Positions 1 through 8,975 of a stretch of DNA of 64,000 nt are shown here, piece after piece. Under the pieces are notes generated by a model that worked only from the letters and a program-made list of their open reading frames with translations, was not told the DNA's origin and made no database searches. Origin of the DNA: Nemertoderma westbladi (Eukaryota; Xenacoelomorpha; Nemertodermatida; Nemertodermatidae); NCBI GenBank assembly GCA_032718475.1, contig JAUCBJ010003608.1:1-64000 (forward strand). The letters run 5' to 3'. A program made the position numbers and the translations under genes. Each line of letters begins with the position of its first letter. The stretch's first letter is position 1.

Positions 1-567
1 TCCATCTTCCTCGAGGCCGCCTCCAACCTGTCCGGACTGCTCCTCTGCTTCCCGGACAACCCGGACTCCGGGCCACTCGTGCTGCTCCGGGGTTTGCTCA
101 ACGCGATCCAGTCCCGACAGTGGGACGACCAATCACTCTCCGCCTCCCGTCTCCATCTTCGTGTCCTCGCCTTGCTATGCGGATACTCGCAACCTCGTTA
201 TCTCTACTCCGTCCCTCGGGTCGACGCCAACGACACTCTCTACGGCAGCGACCCTAAATTTATTCTAGAACTCGATAACCTGGCTACTGTATTACTTAAC
301 AACATATTAGCGGCTTTGAAAAGTATCCCGCCGTCTAAAGAAGATTCAATTCGTATTAAAGTCGATCTGTTGATCACGATCTTAGGTCACGGCGACATCA
401 GCAACTCGGAGATGGCCAATCTAGCCAAAGATCTTTGGGCGAGTCTAGATAAACATATGGGTGTATCTACGCGGAAGTCATTGTTACAACACTTAGGTAA
501 GAAACCTTCAGCTATGGGAGGGTCAACCGTTGATTGGTTACAAACTAATTTAAACGGAACTATTTAA
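1..567 (+). CDS. 3' end of an unidentified gene (C-terminal 188 residues)
   Basis: Frame 1 is open from the first base to a TAA at 565-567, so the visible part is the C-terminal 188 residues of a longer protein whose start lies outside the window. The codons are GC-rich at the beginning and the protein is leucine-rich and helical in character (for example RLHLRVLALL and LATVLLNNILAAL). It ends in a charged amphipathic segment followed by a short tail, which would fit the end of a HEAT/ARM-like helical scaffold. I do not recognise the family and assign no function. The composition drops sharply to AT-rich DNA straight after the stop, and polyadenylation signals follow within 150 bases, so this is a credible terminal exon. 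An initiator inside the window (the GTG at 79) is unlikely because the frame stays open upstream of it. Confidence 0.7.
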   Translation, partial: SIFLEAASNLSGLLLCFPDNPDSGPLVLLRGLLNAIQSRQWDDQSLSASRLHLRVLALLCGYSQPRYLYSVPRVDANDTLYGSDPKFILELDNLATVLLNNILAALKSIPPSKEDSIRIKVDLLITILGHGDISNSEMANLAKDLWASLDKHMGVSTRKSLLQHLGKKPSAMGGSTVDWLQTNLNGTI

Positions 568-694
568 TTATTCCCTTAATTAATTCCATCATTTCTAATT
601 TATTGATATTAATTAATTTACGTAGTTAATTATGTTTTAGTATTTGTTTATCCACTATTGCCACTGCCAATAATTAGTCTTAAGAAATTCAGAA

Positions 695-713
695 AATAAA
701 TGACATAAATAAA
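695..713 (+). promoter_or_regulatory. Candidate polyadenylation signals
   Basis: Two AATAAA hexamers (695-700 and 708-713) lie about 130 bases downstream of the stop of the gene ending at 567. Spacing and AT-richness fit its 3' UTR end. AATAAA is common in AT-rich DNA, so this is positional inference. Confidence 0.45.
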
Positions 714-847
714 AGTATATAATAATAATTCGAACCCAGGAATCCAAATTACTATTTATTTTACAAGTTTATTTTACTTGAATGATTGTGTCGCATTTCT
801 TCTAATTACTAAAGTCATCCAAATCATACTTAGTGTGATTATCTAAG

Positions 848-2571
848 ATTAATTATTTTTATTCTTAAATTGTTACTTTTTCGCTCGAATATACCCCAAA
901 ATCGGGAGAAAAAGTAATCAATAGGATTGCATTGATTTTACTTTTTTCCCGGCGAAAAAAGTAAAGTATAATATTTTTGGTGGAATTTCTTAAATTGTAT
1001 TACATGTGTTGAAAGAGCATCGACGTAGAAAAGTTACGTAACAAATATTCGAGAACACTAAATTATTTAACATTGAGTAAGGCAGCATCGAGAGTTGAAG
1101 AGTAAAGTAATTGGAATCGCAGTAACTTATGGAATCAATATAGTAAAATACTCAGTTCAATTTATTTGGTAACACTTTTACGTTCTGTGTTTTTTATTAA
1201 AGAATTGAGCAACAAAGAAGTACCAATTTAAGAATAAACTTACGTATTTAATTGGAAAAAACTAAAATATTTTTTCACTATTCTTGAGGAATTTTGGCCT
1301 ATTTTATTTACCGAGCGCTGCGCCCGGCGAGGTTAATAAAGAGTGCTATATTTTTCTCAACTAATTAAATAATTATATTACAAATATTACTATTACTTTG
1401 CAAACTTTATTTCCCACTGATCATGAGATGATGAATTTGCCGATAAAAGTCTATCAAAATATGCTATATTTTAATTTGTTTACAATCCCGTTGCCATCGT
1501 TACGAGAATAATGAAAAATTGTGTCTACTGCACAATAATGTCATTGACACATACTGAATGAAATAAACGTGATTTACGAATTACGATTTGAAAAAGAACC
1601 AAGTTAAAGAATTATACTTTTTATTAAAGTTGAGAAACCGAATGAAAGTGTTTTATACAATATTGTTAGCAATAAATTCCAAGTTAGTCAGTATTATCGT
1701 TACAACGAGATTGTAAAGTATATAATTAAAATGTTATCTTGATAGACTTTTATCGCCTTTATTCACACCCCAAATATTAAGAGCAGAAACCTCTACATTT
1801 GCATTGAATATTAGGCGCTCAAATCTTGATTTACTTTGCACCCGGTTACCATGACAACAGCATGATAAAAATTACTGAAACACAAAGTAATACATTTCTG
1901 TGATTCTTACCAAATCATATCATATCTAACCAATCAAATTAGCATATAAAAGTTCTATAATGCAATGTACGTGTTGATATATGGCCACTTTACTCTTTCC
2001 CGTTATTAAATCAGTTGCACGGATTCAACTCTTTCCCTTTTGATAATATGATGATAGAGATTTTACTGTTCTTATTTTATGCCGATATTGTTAGGTATCG
2101 TTAGTAATACCGGTACCGTTCTGTTGTAGTTGGTATTTATATTAATTAACAACTTACAATGTTAAAATATGTCTGCTTCATCCCAAATGTATTATCGAAG
2201 TATTTTAGTATTTTTAAGGGACAAGAGTAAAGTGTCCGGCCGTTAATCACCACCGTAAGTAATAATGGCCCTGCAGGCTGGCTTACCAAGTCGTACAATA
2301 GGTAATGGTGCGTAAACTATTCCCAACGATGACGATTTTATCTAAATTTGAGTGTATTGCCTTGCTACTACCTTCTATGCATGTTGGTGCAGTGCTTAAC
2401 CCATATTATTGCTATTATTATTATATGATAAAATATTAGACCTACAAAGTAATTGGTTTTTATTTTGCGCAGATACTTTTTTTCCCTCAGGAGAAAAGTA
2501 CTACTTTTTCTCCCAATATTGGAGTATTTTCGAGCGAAATAGTAACAGTTTAAGAATAAATTATTAATATC
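848..2571. mobile_element. Candidate DNA transposon with long terminal inverted repeats (about 1.7 kb)
   Basis: The segment at 861-917 is repeated in inverted orientation at 2501-2557. By eye about 50 of 57 positions match, sharing words such as TTTCGCTCGAA and GGGAGAAAAAGTA. Weaker inverted similarity continues outward by a dozen AT-rich bases and inward through a second AAAAAAGTA-type block. The interior is AT-rich and has no recognisable transposase, so this would be a non-autonomous or decayed element. No clean target duplication could be fixed in the AT-rich flanks, and the superfamily is not determined. Confidence 0.55.
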
Positions 2572-2699
2572 TCGCACAATATTAGCGTAGTGGATAACGG
2601 GTTCGGTTATAAATGTTAGCAAAGGCTTTACAATTGCGACTTAGTTACTACTACTACTATCGGCATGCTGCATTGCAGCTGCATTATATATATTTCACA

Positions 2700-3135
2700 T
2701 ATATTAAGATTGGTGTTCCGGCTTGTAGACAAAATTACCCCGCCACAACTCCATGTCACCCAATAAATTTGCTAGATCATCCGCATCTTCAAGACCAGTG
2801 TTCTTTATGCGCCTCAAGAAAGTCATGGGATGTCCACCATGCTTATTCACTCCATGAGGCCGCCGATGCACAAGATTATGCACTGGCTGGTCCTCACGGC
2901 GAAAGCAATGTCCTGCAAAGCGGAGGCGGCTTTGTTCTAGTGTGAACACCTCCAATGTTGTATAGAGTCTGATTGGAGATATACTTGATCATTTGATGTT
3001 CATTGTACTTGACACATTGAACCCGGCGCAGCATTCTTGTGAAAGTGCCATTCAGAGATTTGGTATCCTCTGCAGTTAGAGCCCAGCATGGACTCCCATA
3101 TAAGAGTATTGGTACTGCTACTGCCCTAAATCATA
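2700..3135 (-). mobile_element. LINE 3'-end fragment (C-terminus of a reverse-transcriptase protein)
   Basis: Read on the minus strand, this encodes the typical tail of a non-LTR endonuclease/reverse transcriptase. A segment like LYGS..WALTAEDTKSLNG..TRMLRR at about 2990-3125 is followed by RLRFAGHCFRRED, then a Pro/His/Gly-rich linker and MTFLRRI...GDMELWR down to 2704. At least one frame change separates the two halves, so it is a pseudogene fragment. The same C-terminal module occurs on the plus strand near 12.65-12.9 kb, showing a multi-copy family. The layout resembles RTE- or L1-like invertebrate LINEs, but the clade is an inference. Confidence 0.65.
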
Positions 3136-3539
3136 TTTTTTTTTGCCCTTATATTACCCTTATATTACATTTACAAATTACAATTTCAATTACAAATTTA
3201 ACAATTATGTATAACAATTAAGTATTTTAAATCTGAGTGATACCAACAAAGATCTGGCCAGGCGCTGGAAGCAAGCTTATAATGCACCTGGCAAATCTAG
3301 AAATTAATTCATTAATGAGATTCTATTTTATGTTGGATTTATTAAATTAAATATATTAAATAAGCTGTTTGTGCATTTCTGAATAATTACCTAGAACCTT
3401 TTAATGCTATTTTTTATTTAATAGAGTATTTTTCAAATTTCGTTTAAATTGGTAAATAGTAGGATGCCGGCGGAGTGACATTGGTAGTTGATTCCAGTGT
3501 AACGGACCTTGATAACTCACTATAGTCTGGGTTGACGAT

Positions 3540-3740
3540 TTTCGATACAGAGGGAGATGTGGGGCGAGCGACGAAAGTAAGCGAGCTTAGCATACAGGTA
3601 CCACTTACTCAATCGGTGTCTCGGTTGCTCTGTTGATCTGTTGTATCCAATTTTAAACGTTAATAACTCAGCCAAATCTCGATAAAATATATCCAAACTT
3701 GGTACATATGTAGACTGGTAAAAGGTTAGAAATTTTCCAA
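3540..3740 (-). repeat. Dispersed repeat, inverted relative to copies at 7.49-7.83 kb
   Basis: The segment around 3693-3737 reads, on the minus strand, like a block that occurs twice at 7490-7712 (core word GTACCAAGTTTGG). The GTGGGGCGAGCGAC-like sequence near 3554 matches, inverted, the GGGTCGCCCCAC near 7805. These pairs bracket the LINE remnant between 3.9 and 7.1 kb. I see no coding capacity. Confidence 0.5.
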
Positions 3741-4334
3741 ACTGCCCAATACTGCAATACCCAGCAATGTTTTGTAATTGTACCGGTACTCAAACAACTC
3801 GCCACCAAGGCCACCGCCTCTGTCTGTCTCAGTGTCGTTGGCGACCTCGGCTTTTGGTATCGCTATTGCGCTAGCGCTACGGGCAAACTGGACTAACCGA
3901 TGAGCGAGACCCGAGGACTGAAGAATGCATTGAATTTTTTGAGTAGTTTGAATGTGTCAAATGCCTTGGATAGGTCGAGGAACAAACCTACTGTAATATT
4001 ATTATCATCATTTTGAGTTGCAAGATCGTGAATTAAAGATGGTACAGCTAATTCTACAGATTTTTGGGTTGGAATCCAAACTGATCACAACATAACATTT
4101 TTTCTTTTTTAATAAATCCCAGCAGTTGAGTGCACATAACCTTTTCAATAATTTTAGAAAAATACGGCAAAACACTAACAGGCCGATAATTGACTATTAT
4201 GTTTTTATCCCCACATTTGAATACTGGTACAATTTTAGAACACATCAATGGGTCAGGCACTATTGGATCAATACCATCAAGCCCCACTGATTTTTTGTTG
4301 TTTATACACATTACTGTTCTAATTACGTCATTTT

Positions 4335-4607
4335 CAAAGTAAAAGTAAAGTAAATTTTCTTCGGCCGCTAGGCCAGGGATTACGCACAAAGTCTGTTCCA
4401 GTGCGGTCCCCCCAGAACTTTACTCCCCAGAGGAAACTCCAGTACTAATTTAGCTACCACTTAAGGATGCAAGGCAGAGATGCGCCCTGGCTGGTCCCTT
4501 TAAAGCATTCGTGCCGAAACGAAAACTGCCCTGGCCCATGTGAGGATCGAACCCACGACCTACGGGAGATGTGAATTCAATGCAACCACTACACCAAGGG
4601 GGAACCT
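4335..4607 (-). mobile_element. tRNA-derived SINE inserted in the LINE reverse transcriptase
   Basis: Minus-strand reading starts with a tRNA-like head. A pol III A box TGGTGTAGTGG lies at 4586-4596 and a B box GGTTCGATCC at 4544-4553, about 33 bases apart as in tRNA genes. An unrelated body follows, ending near an AAAGTAAAGTAAA-like tail at 4335-4350. The insertion separates RT residues that normally adjoin (FLSTVSDTKV upstream, ENDVIRTVM downstream), so the SINE came in after the LINE. The anticodon region does not fold into a convincing functional tRNA, so I call it a SINE. Confidence 0.75.
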
Positions 4608-4958
4608 TACTGTAGACCTTAGTGTCAGATACTGTTGATAAGAACATTGAATTTACAATGCGCTTTTTCAAATAAGATGATACAGTGGGACCTGCATTTG
4701 GAATTTTGCTTGCAAGTGTTTCACCAACCGAGGCGTAATCTTTATTAAATCCGTTGGCAATACATATTCATCGGTCTCCATTTTTGAGTTATTGAGAAAA
4801 GTAGATGGGTTGATGTGTATTTTGACGACTTTTTTTATATTGATTAAATTTTTGATTGAAGACCAAGTTTTACTAATATTATTTTTCGATTTTTCAAAAA
4901 GATTTGTGAAATGTAATTTCTTTCCATTTCGAATTAAAGTGACTAAAAAATTTTCGTA

Positions 4959-5330
4959 TTAGGTATATGAAGTTTTATTTACTTCTGTTTTATTTTTAAT
5001 GTATACTGAGAACTTTTTCTGTTTCGTTTTGATGCAGGTTAGAATAGATTCTGTAATCCATGGTTTTTCTACATTTATTATTTTGTGTTGTATTAAAGGA
5101 AAACATTGCTCAAAAATACCTTGATTGTCAGTGACAAATTTGTTATACGCTTTCGTTGTGTCAGTCTCATCCATGACATTTTTCCAGCTGCCTTCTTTCA
5201 TTTTTACATCGAGTTGATGTAGAAAATGTTTGATATTTGTTGGTGATGAATCCCTTTTAAGATAAAATTTTGGTTTAGGTGGAATCGTGTTACATGGTAT
5301 TTCGTAAAGGGCAAATATTGGAAGATGATC
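4959..5330 (-). pseudogene. LINE linker between endonuclease and RT
   Basis: This is continuous in frame with the endonuclease array upstream. After the last array copy the protein reads ALYEIPCNTIPPKPKFYLK and continues through MKEGSWKNVMD to a stop at 4959-4961. The KPWITESIL and FEQCFPL-like words are typical of the segment joining endonuclease and reverse transcriptase in jockey/CR1-like elements. It is part of the decayed LINE, not an independent gene. Confidence 0.65.
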
Positions 5331-5822
5331 CGATATGTCTGCAAAAATTATTGGAAGATGATCCGATATGTCTGCAAATATTGGAAGATGATCCGATATG
5401 TCTGCAAAAATTATTGGAAGATGATCCGATATGTCTGCAAATATTGGAAGATGATCCGATATGTCTGCAAAAATTATTGGAAGATGATCCGATATGTCTG
5501 CAAATATTGGAAGATGATCCGATATGTCTGCAAAAATTATTGGAAGATGATCCGATATGTCTGCAAATATTGGAAGATGATCCGATATGTCTGCAAAAAT
5601 TATTGGAAGATGATCCGATATGTCTGCAAATATTGGAAGATGATCCGATATGTCTGCAAATATTGGAAGATGATCCGATATGTCTGCAAATATTGGAAGA
5701 TGATCCGATATGTCTGCAAATATTGGAAGATGATCCGATATGTCTGCAAATATTGGAAGATGATCCGATATGTCTGCAAATATTGGAAGATGATCCGATA
5801 TGTCTGCAAAAATTATTCCTGA
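5322..5822 (-). repeat. In-frame tandem array of the LINE endonuclease SDHLPIF motif, 16 copies of 30/33 bp
   Basis: Sixteen copies of a unit lie head to tail. On the minus strand each encodes ADISDHLPIF (30 bp) or ADISDHLPIIF (33 bp). Five 33/30 dimers lie at the low-coordinate end, then 30-bp monomers, then one 33-bp unit at the high-coordinate edge. SDHLPIF is the conserved C-terminal motif of the LINE endonuclease/exonuclease/phosphatase fold and should occur once. Unique LINE coding sequence joins both edges in the same frame (ESGIIF upstream, ALYEIPC downstream). Unit lengths are multiples of three, so the frame is preserved. Confidence 0.9.
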
Positions 5823-5843
5823 TTCTGTAATAGTGGAGTAGTC

Positions 5844-5897
5844 CTAGTCATTAGTTAAAATATTATCAATAGCGGCGGCGGTGGTGGTGGTGGTGGC

Positions 5898-5929
<32 letters not shown>

Positions 5930-5954
5930 TGGTGGTGGCGGTGGCGGTGGTGGT

Positions 5955-5986
<32 letters not shown>

Positions 5987-5990
5987 TGGC

Positions 5991-6022
<32 letters not shown>

Positions 6023-6080
6023 TGGTGGTGGCGGTGGCGGTGGTGGTGGCGGTGGCGGTGGCGGTGGCGGTGGCGGTGGC

Positions 6081-6112
<32 letters not shown>

Positions 6113-6140
6113 TGGTGGTGGCGGTGGTGGTGGTGGTGGT

Positions 6141-6172
<32 letters not shown>

Positions 6173-6188
6173 TGGCGGTGGTGGTGGT

Positions 6189-6220
<32 letters not shown>

Positions 6221-6320
6221 TGGCGGTGGCGGTGGCGGTGGTGGTGGTGGTGGCGGTGGCGGTGGTGGTGGCGGTGGTGGTGGCGGTGGTGGTGGTGGTG
6301 GCGGTGGCGGTGGCGGTGGC

Positions 6321-6352
<32 letters not shown>

Positions 6353-6488
6353 TGGCGGTGGCGGTGGCGGTGGTGGTGGCGGTGGTGGTGGCGGTGGTGG
6401 TGGCGGTGGTGGTGGTGGTGGCGGTGGCGGTGGCGGTGGCGGTGGCGGTGGCGGTGGCGGTGGCGGTGGCGGTGGCGGTGGCGGTGGC

Positions 6489-6520
<32 letters not shown>

Positions 6521-6716
6521 TGGTGGTGGCGGTGGCGGTGGTGGTGGCGGTGGTGGTGGCGGTGGTGGTGGTGGTGGCGGTGGCGGTGGCGGTGGTGGTG
6601 GCGGTGGTGGTGGCGGTGGTGGTGGCGGTGGTGGTGGTGGTGGCGGTGGCGGTGGCGGTGGTGTCTGTGGTGGCGGTGGCGGTGGCGGTGGTGTCTGTGG
6701 TGGCGGTGGCGGTGGC

Positions 6717-6747
<31 letters not shown>

Positions 6748-6839
6748 TCTGTGGTGGCGGTGGCGGCGGCGGCGGTGGTGGTGGCGGTGGCGGTGGCGGT
6801 GGTGTCTGTGGTGGCGGTGGCGGTGGCGGTGGTGTCTGT

Positions 6840-6870
<31 letters not shown>

Positions 6871-6962
6871 TCTGTGGTGGCGGTGGCGGCGGCGGCGGTG
6901 GTGGTGGCGGTGGCGGTGGCGGTGGTGTCTGTGGTGGCGGTGGCGGTGGCGGTGGTGTCTGT

Positions 6963-6993
<31 letters not shown>

Positions 6994-7127
6994 TCTGTTA
7001 TTCGAGTTGGTTTATTTATAATCGGAACAAAGCATTGTGTGGATATTGTTTCAAAAAATTGATGAGCTACTGTAGATTTATAAATATGTAATATATTGAC
7101 GTTAAAATCACCCATCAAATAAAGCAC
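5844..7127 (-). pseudogene. LINE endonuclease fragment with a Thr/Ala-coding expansion
   Basis: The minus-strand frame starts with MLYLMGDFNVNI, the endonuclease GDFN motif. It runs through HQFFETISTQCFVPIINKPTRITDTTATAT, then about 370 residues of Thr/Ala repeats, and ends ...AAIDNILTND before a TAG. In related LINEs the PTRIT and IDNI words are separated by only a few residues (often T-A-T). The array therefore looks like local expansion of the codons for TDTTATA. No stop interrupts the 427 codons. Downstream of the TAG the same frame continues into the SDHLPIF array. Confidence 0.75.
5873..7000. repeat. GGTGGC/GGTGGT microsatellite (about 1.1 kb)
   Basis: This is a nearly pure run of GGTGGC and GGTGGT hexamers. 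The right part (about 6660-7000) contains regularly spaced GTCTGTGGTGGC variants and GGCGGCGGC triplets that form a higher-order repeat. The variant-rich end adjoins the unique endonuclease codons (minus-strand ACAGACACCACC), and the pure end lies farther away. The plus strand is strongly G-rich, with many adjacent GG runs. Confidence 0.95.
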
Positions 7128-7140
7128 GTTTGTGTTGCTT

Positions 7141-7489
7141 CATCTTAAGAAACTGTAGTTTCATAATCTACTCCCTCAGAAACATCATGACGGCCAATTG
7201 ACCCATAAATTGTCCCATACTTTACCATTATAATGGCGATTACATTTTAGTGCACTGTATTAATGTAATATATGAAACCTGGAGGGCAGGAGTGTTGTAA
7301 TGCTTTAGGGTGATAGTAGTGGGAAGCATAGAAGTATGTATTTGAACTAAGAATCATTCCTCAGTTAACTAATCTTTGAGTTTATGCATGTGAAGTCCTG
7401 TACTTTACAACAAATTTCAAAAAATTTAGTTTTTTAGCAGATAAGAAGATCGGTAAGTACAGTAATTGATACATTTTTAGAAAAATGGA
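7141..7489. other. No gene recognised
   Basis: AT-rich unique sequence with no convincing open frame. It contains two copies (near 7211 and 7395) of a CCxTACTTTAC-like word that recurs up to 8.3 kb. Confidence 0.5.
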
Positions 7490-7825
7490 AAGAATTTCTA
7501 AACTTTTCACAGAATACATGTGTACCAAGTTTGGTTATATTTCATCAATGATTGACGGACTTATTTCGGTTTTTATCAAAATTTTGAAACTATCGGTACC
7601 AATAGACAGAATGTCTGATATGTGACCTTTGATTCCTTAAACTTCAGATTATTTCCAAACTTTTGACAGACTTCATACGTACCAAGTTTGGTTTAATTTC
7701 ATATATAAATGACCGAGATATACAGTATTAGCGATCAAAAATTAGACAGATGACAGACAACTCCTCAACGGCACCCATATGCTAAGACTTCGGGTCAATT
7801 TGTGGGTCGCCCCACATTTTGCATC
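7490..7825 (+). repeat. Dispersed repeat, two direct sub-copies
   Basis: Two direct copies, about 165 bases apart (7490-7550 and 7653-7712), share TTTCCAAACTTTT-like and GTACCAAGTTTGG words followed by TTTCAT. A third, inverted copy is at 3670-3740. The end includes GGGTCGCCCCAC, which also has an inverted partner near 3554. It is probably a fragment of a multi-copy non-coding repeat family. Confidence 0.5.
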
Positions 7826-8701
7826 CATATCTTGGTTGGAAATACTTAGTTGCACTTTATTATCACTAATTATCCAGAAATTACTGTTAGGTTAAGTGTA
7901 AGATACCATTTTTACCATAAAATTCGTACAGGTCCCGTACTTTACTTAGCAATGTCCCATACTATACCACACACACCACACTGTAAAAAATTCGCAATGT
8001 AGCAATTCGTCTGATATTTATATTTTTATTTAAGCTTAATAATACAGCTTTATCCTAAACATCAACTCAACACCGTACCTGCGCACAATTCGCTAAATTT
8101 TAGAATTGAAATCATAAAATAAAAAAAACCATTTCGTATGAATCCGTACTTTACCTTAATTGGACAAGCTGGTGTTTTCTCAAAAGTGACCGCCATAAGC
8201 TTCGCGAAATCAAAGCTGATATTCGAAAGTTCAATCCAAGCACAATTTTATGCACATATGTGCTGTGGATAACATTGTACAGGCAATCAAAGTTCAAAAT
8301 TGTGCACGTCCCGTACTTTACTTTGGAATGAGCCTATTATGACAACTTATCAGCGTTCTGGTGATATCTCCGCAACGATCGAAGTACCATTTACAGCGTT
8401 GCGGCCTATAGGACAGAACCCTGTAAAGTATTCATAACTTAATAGCAATAAATAAACTTCTCAACGACTTGAGTGTTCTCAGTTTATCGATGAGAGCCAT
8501 ATTGTACTGTAAGTGTAACATTATTTACGTTACATTTGTTACAATAACTGCAAGCAATTTCTTAAAAAGGATATCAATTTCACTTATATCACTAGAGAGT
8601 GAACATTTCAATATTAAATATAAATAATTTTAAAGCGTTGAAAACGAGACAAGTTTACATAATGTGACAAAATTACGCACCCAATACATCATTCAGCCAT
8701 G
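7826..8701. other. Non-coding region with recurrent CCCGTACTTTAC words
   Basis: No coding frame is supported. A 12-base word close to CCCGTACTTTAC occurs near 7934, 8143 and 8310, with weaker forms near 7954, 7211 and 7395. This may be the trace of a decayed tandem or transposable repeat. Confidence 0.4.
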
Positions 8702-8820
8702 GTGTGAAAAGGGCACTGTTCTGTTAACAGCGTTCATATTTATGGAAACCTTACTCGCTCCACTCGCTCGTTACATAAATACACTCGGGTCATAACTCTG
8801 ATAAGTGCTAGTTTTCACAC
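8702..8820. mobile_element. Candidate short MITE
   Basis: The segment begins GTGTGAAAAGGGCACT and ends AGTGCTAGTTTTCACAC, giving imperfect terminal inverted repeats about 16 bases long around 90 bases of interior. No clear target duplication was found and there is no coding capacity. Confidence 0.35.
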
Positions 8821-8904
8821 AATCATGTAAATAGTTTTGTATTTCAAGAATATTAGTTAAATAAATGGTTTGGCGCGTCTTCACCCGCGTCCAATCTTCG
8901 TCTG

Positions 8905-8975
8905 ATCGGGGGAAATGAGCAGATTACAGAAACGGCAGGTTACATATGACTTTTTCTAACCAAAACAATAAACAA
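8905..8975 (+). repeat. Dispersed repeat shared with 30.28-30.41 kb
   Basis: The sequence runs from GGGGGAAATGAGCAG through CAGGTTACA to TTTTCTAACCAAAACAATAAAC. It resembles the two tandem copies just after the 21-bp array (30280-30410), which read GGGAAAGGAGCAGGTTACAG and then TTTCTAACCAAAACAATAAAC. Three copies of a short non-coding repeat about 65 bases long. Confidence 0.55.

Larger units (their letters stand above)
3925..7140 (-). mobile_element. Degraded LINE (endonuclease plus partial RT), interrupted by a SINE and two tandem arrays
   Basis: On the minus strand the order is endonuclease (GDFNVNI, then INKPTRIT, IDNILTN and SDHLPIF motifs), a linker, and the start of the reverse transcriptase. 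The RT part shows NKKSVGLDGI, VPVFKCGDK, NYRPVSVLP and, after a frame change, LFLDLSKAFDT. It stops at RT motif A near 3925; the YADD motif and everything after are missing. The 5' end is also missing, with a stop just upstream of GDFNVNI. The motif style fits the jockey/CR1-like group of non-LTR elements. A TAG at about 5850, a frameshift near 4050 and a SINE insertion make it non-functional. Two segments of the endonuclease have expanded into tandem arrays that still keep the reading frame. Confidence 0.8.

Noticed and set aside
4540-4607. Functional tRNA gene
   Set aside because: A and B boxes are present, but the acceptor and anticodon arms do not pair convincingly and a SINE body follows.
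5279-5830. Plus-strand LEDDPICLQ repeat protein of 183 residues
   Set aside because: The minus-strand reading gives the conserved SDHLPIF endonuclease motif with LINE codons on both sides, so the plus-strand frame is a shadow.
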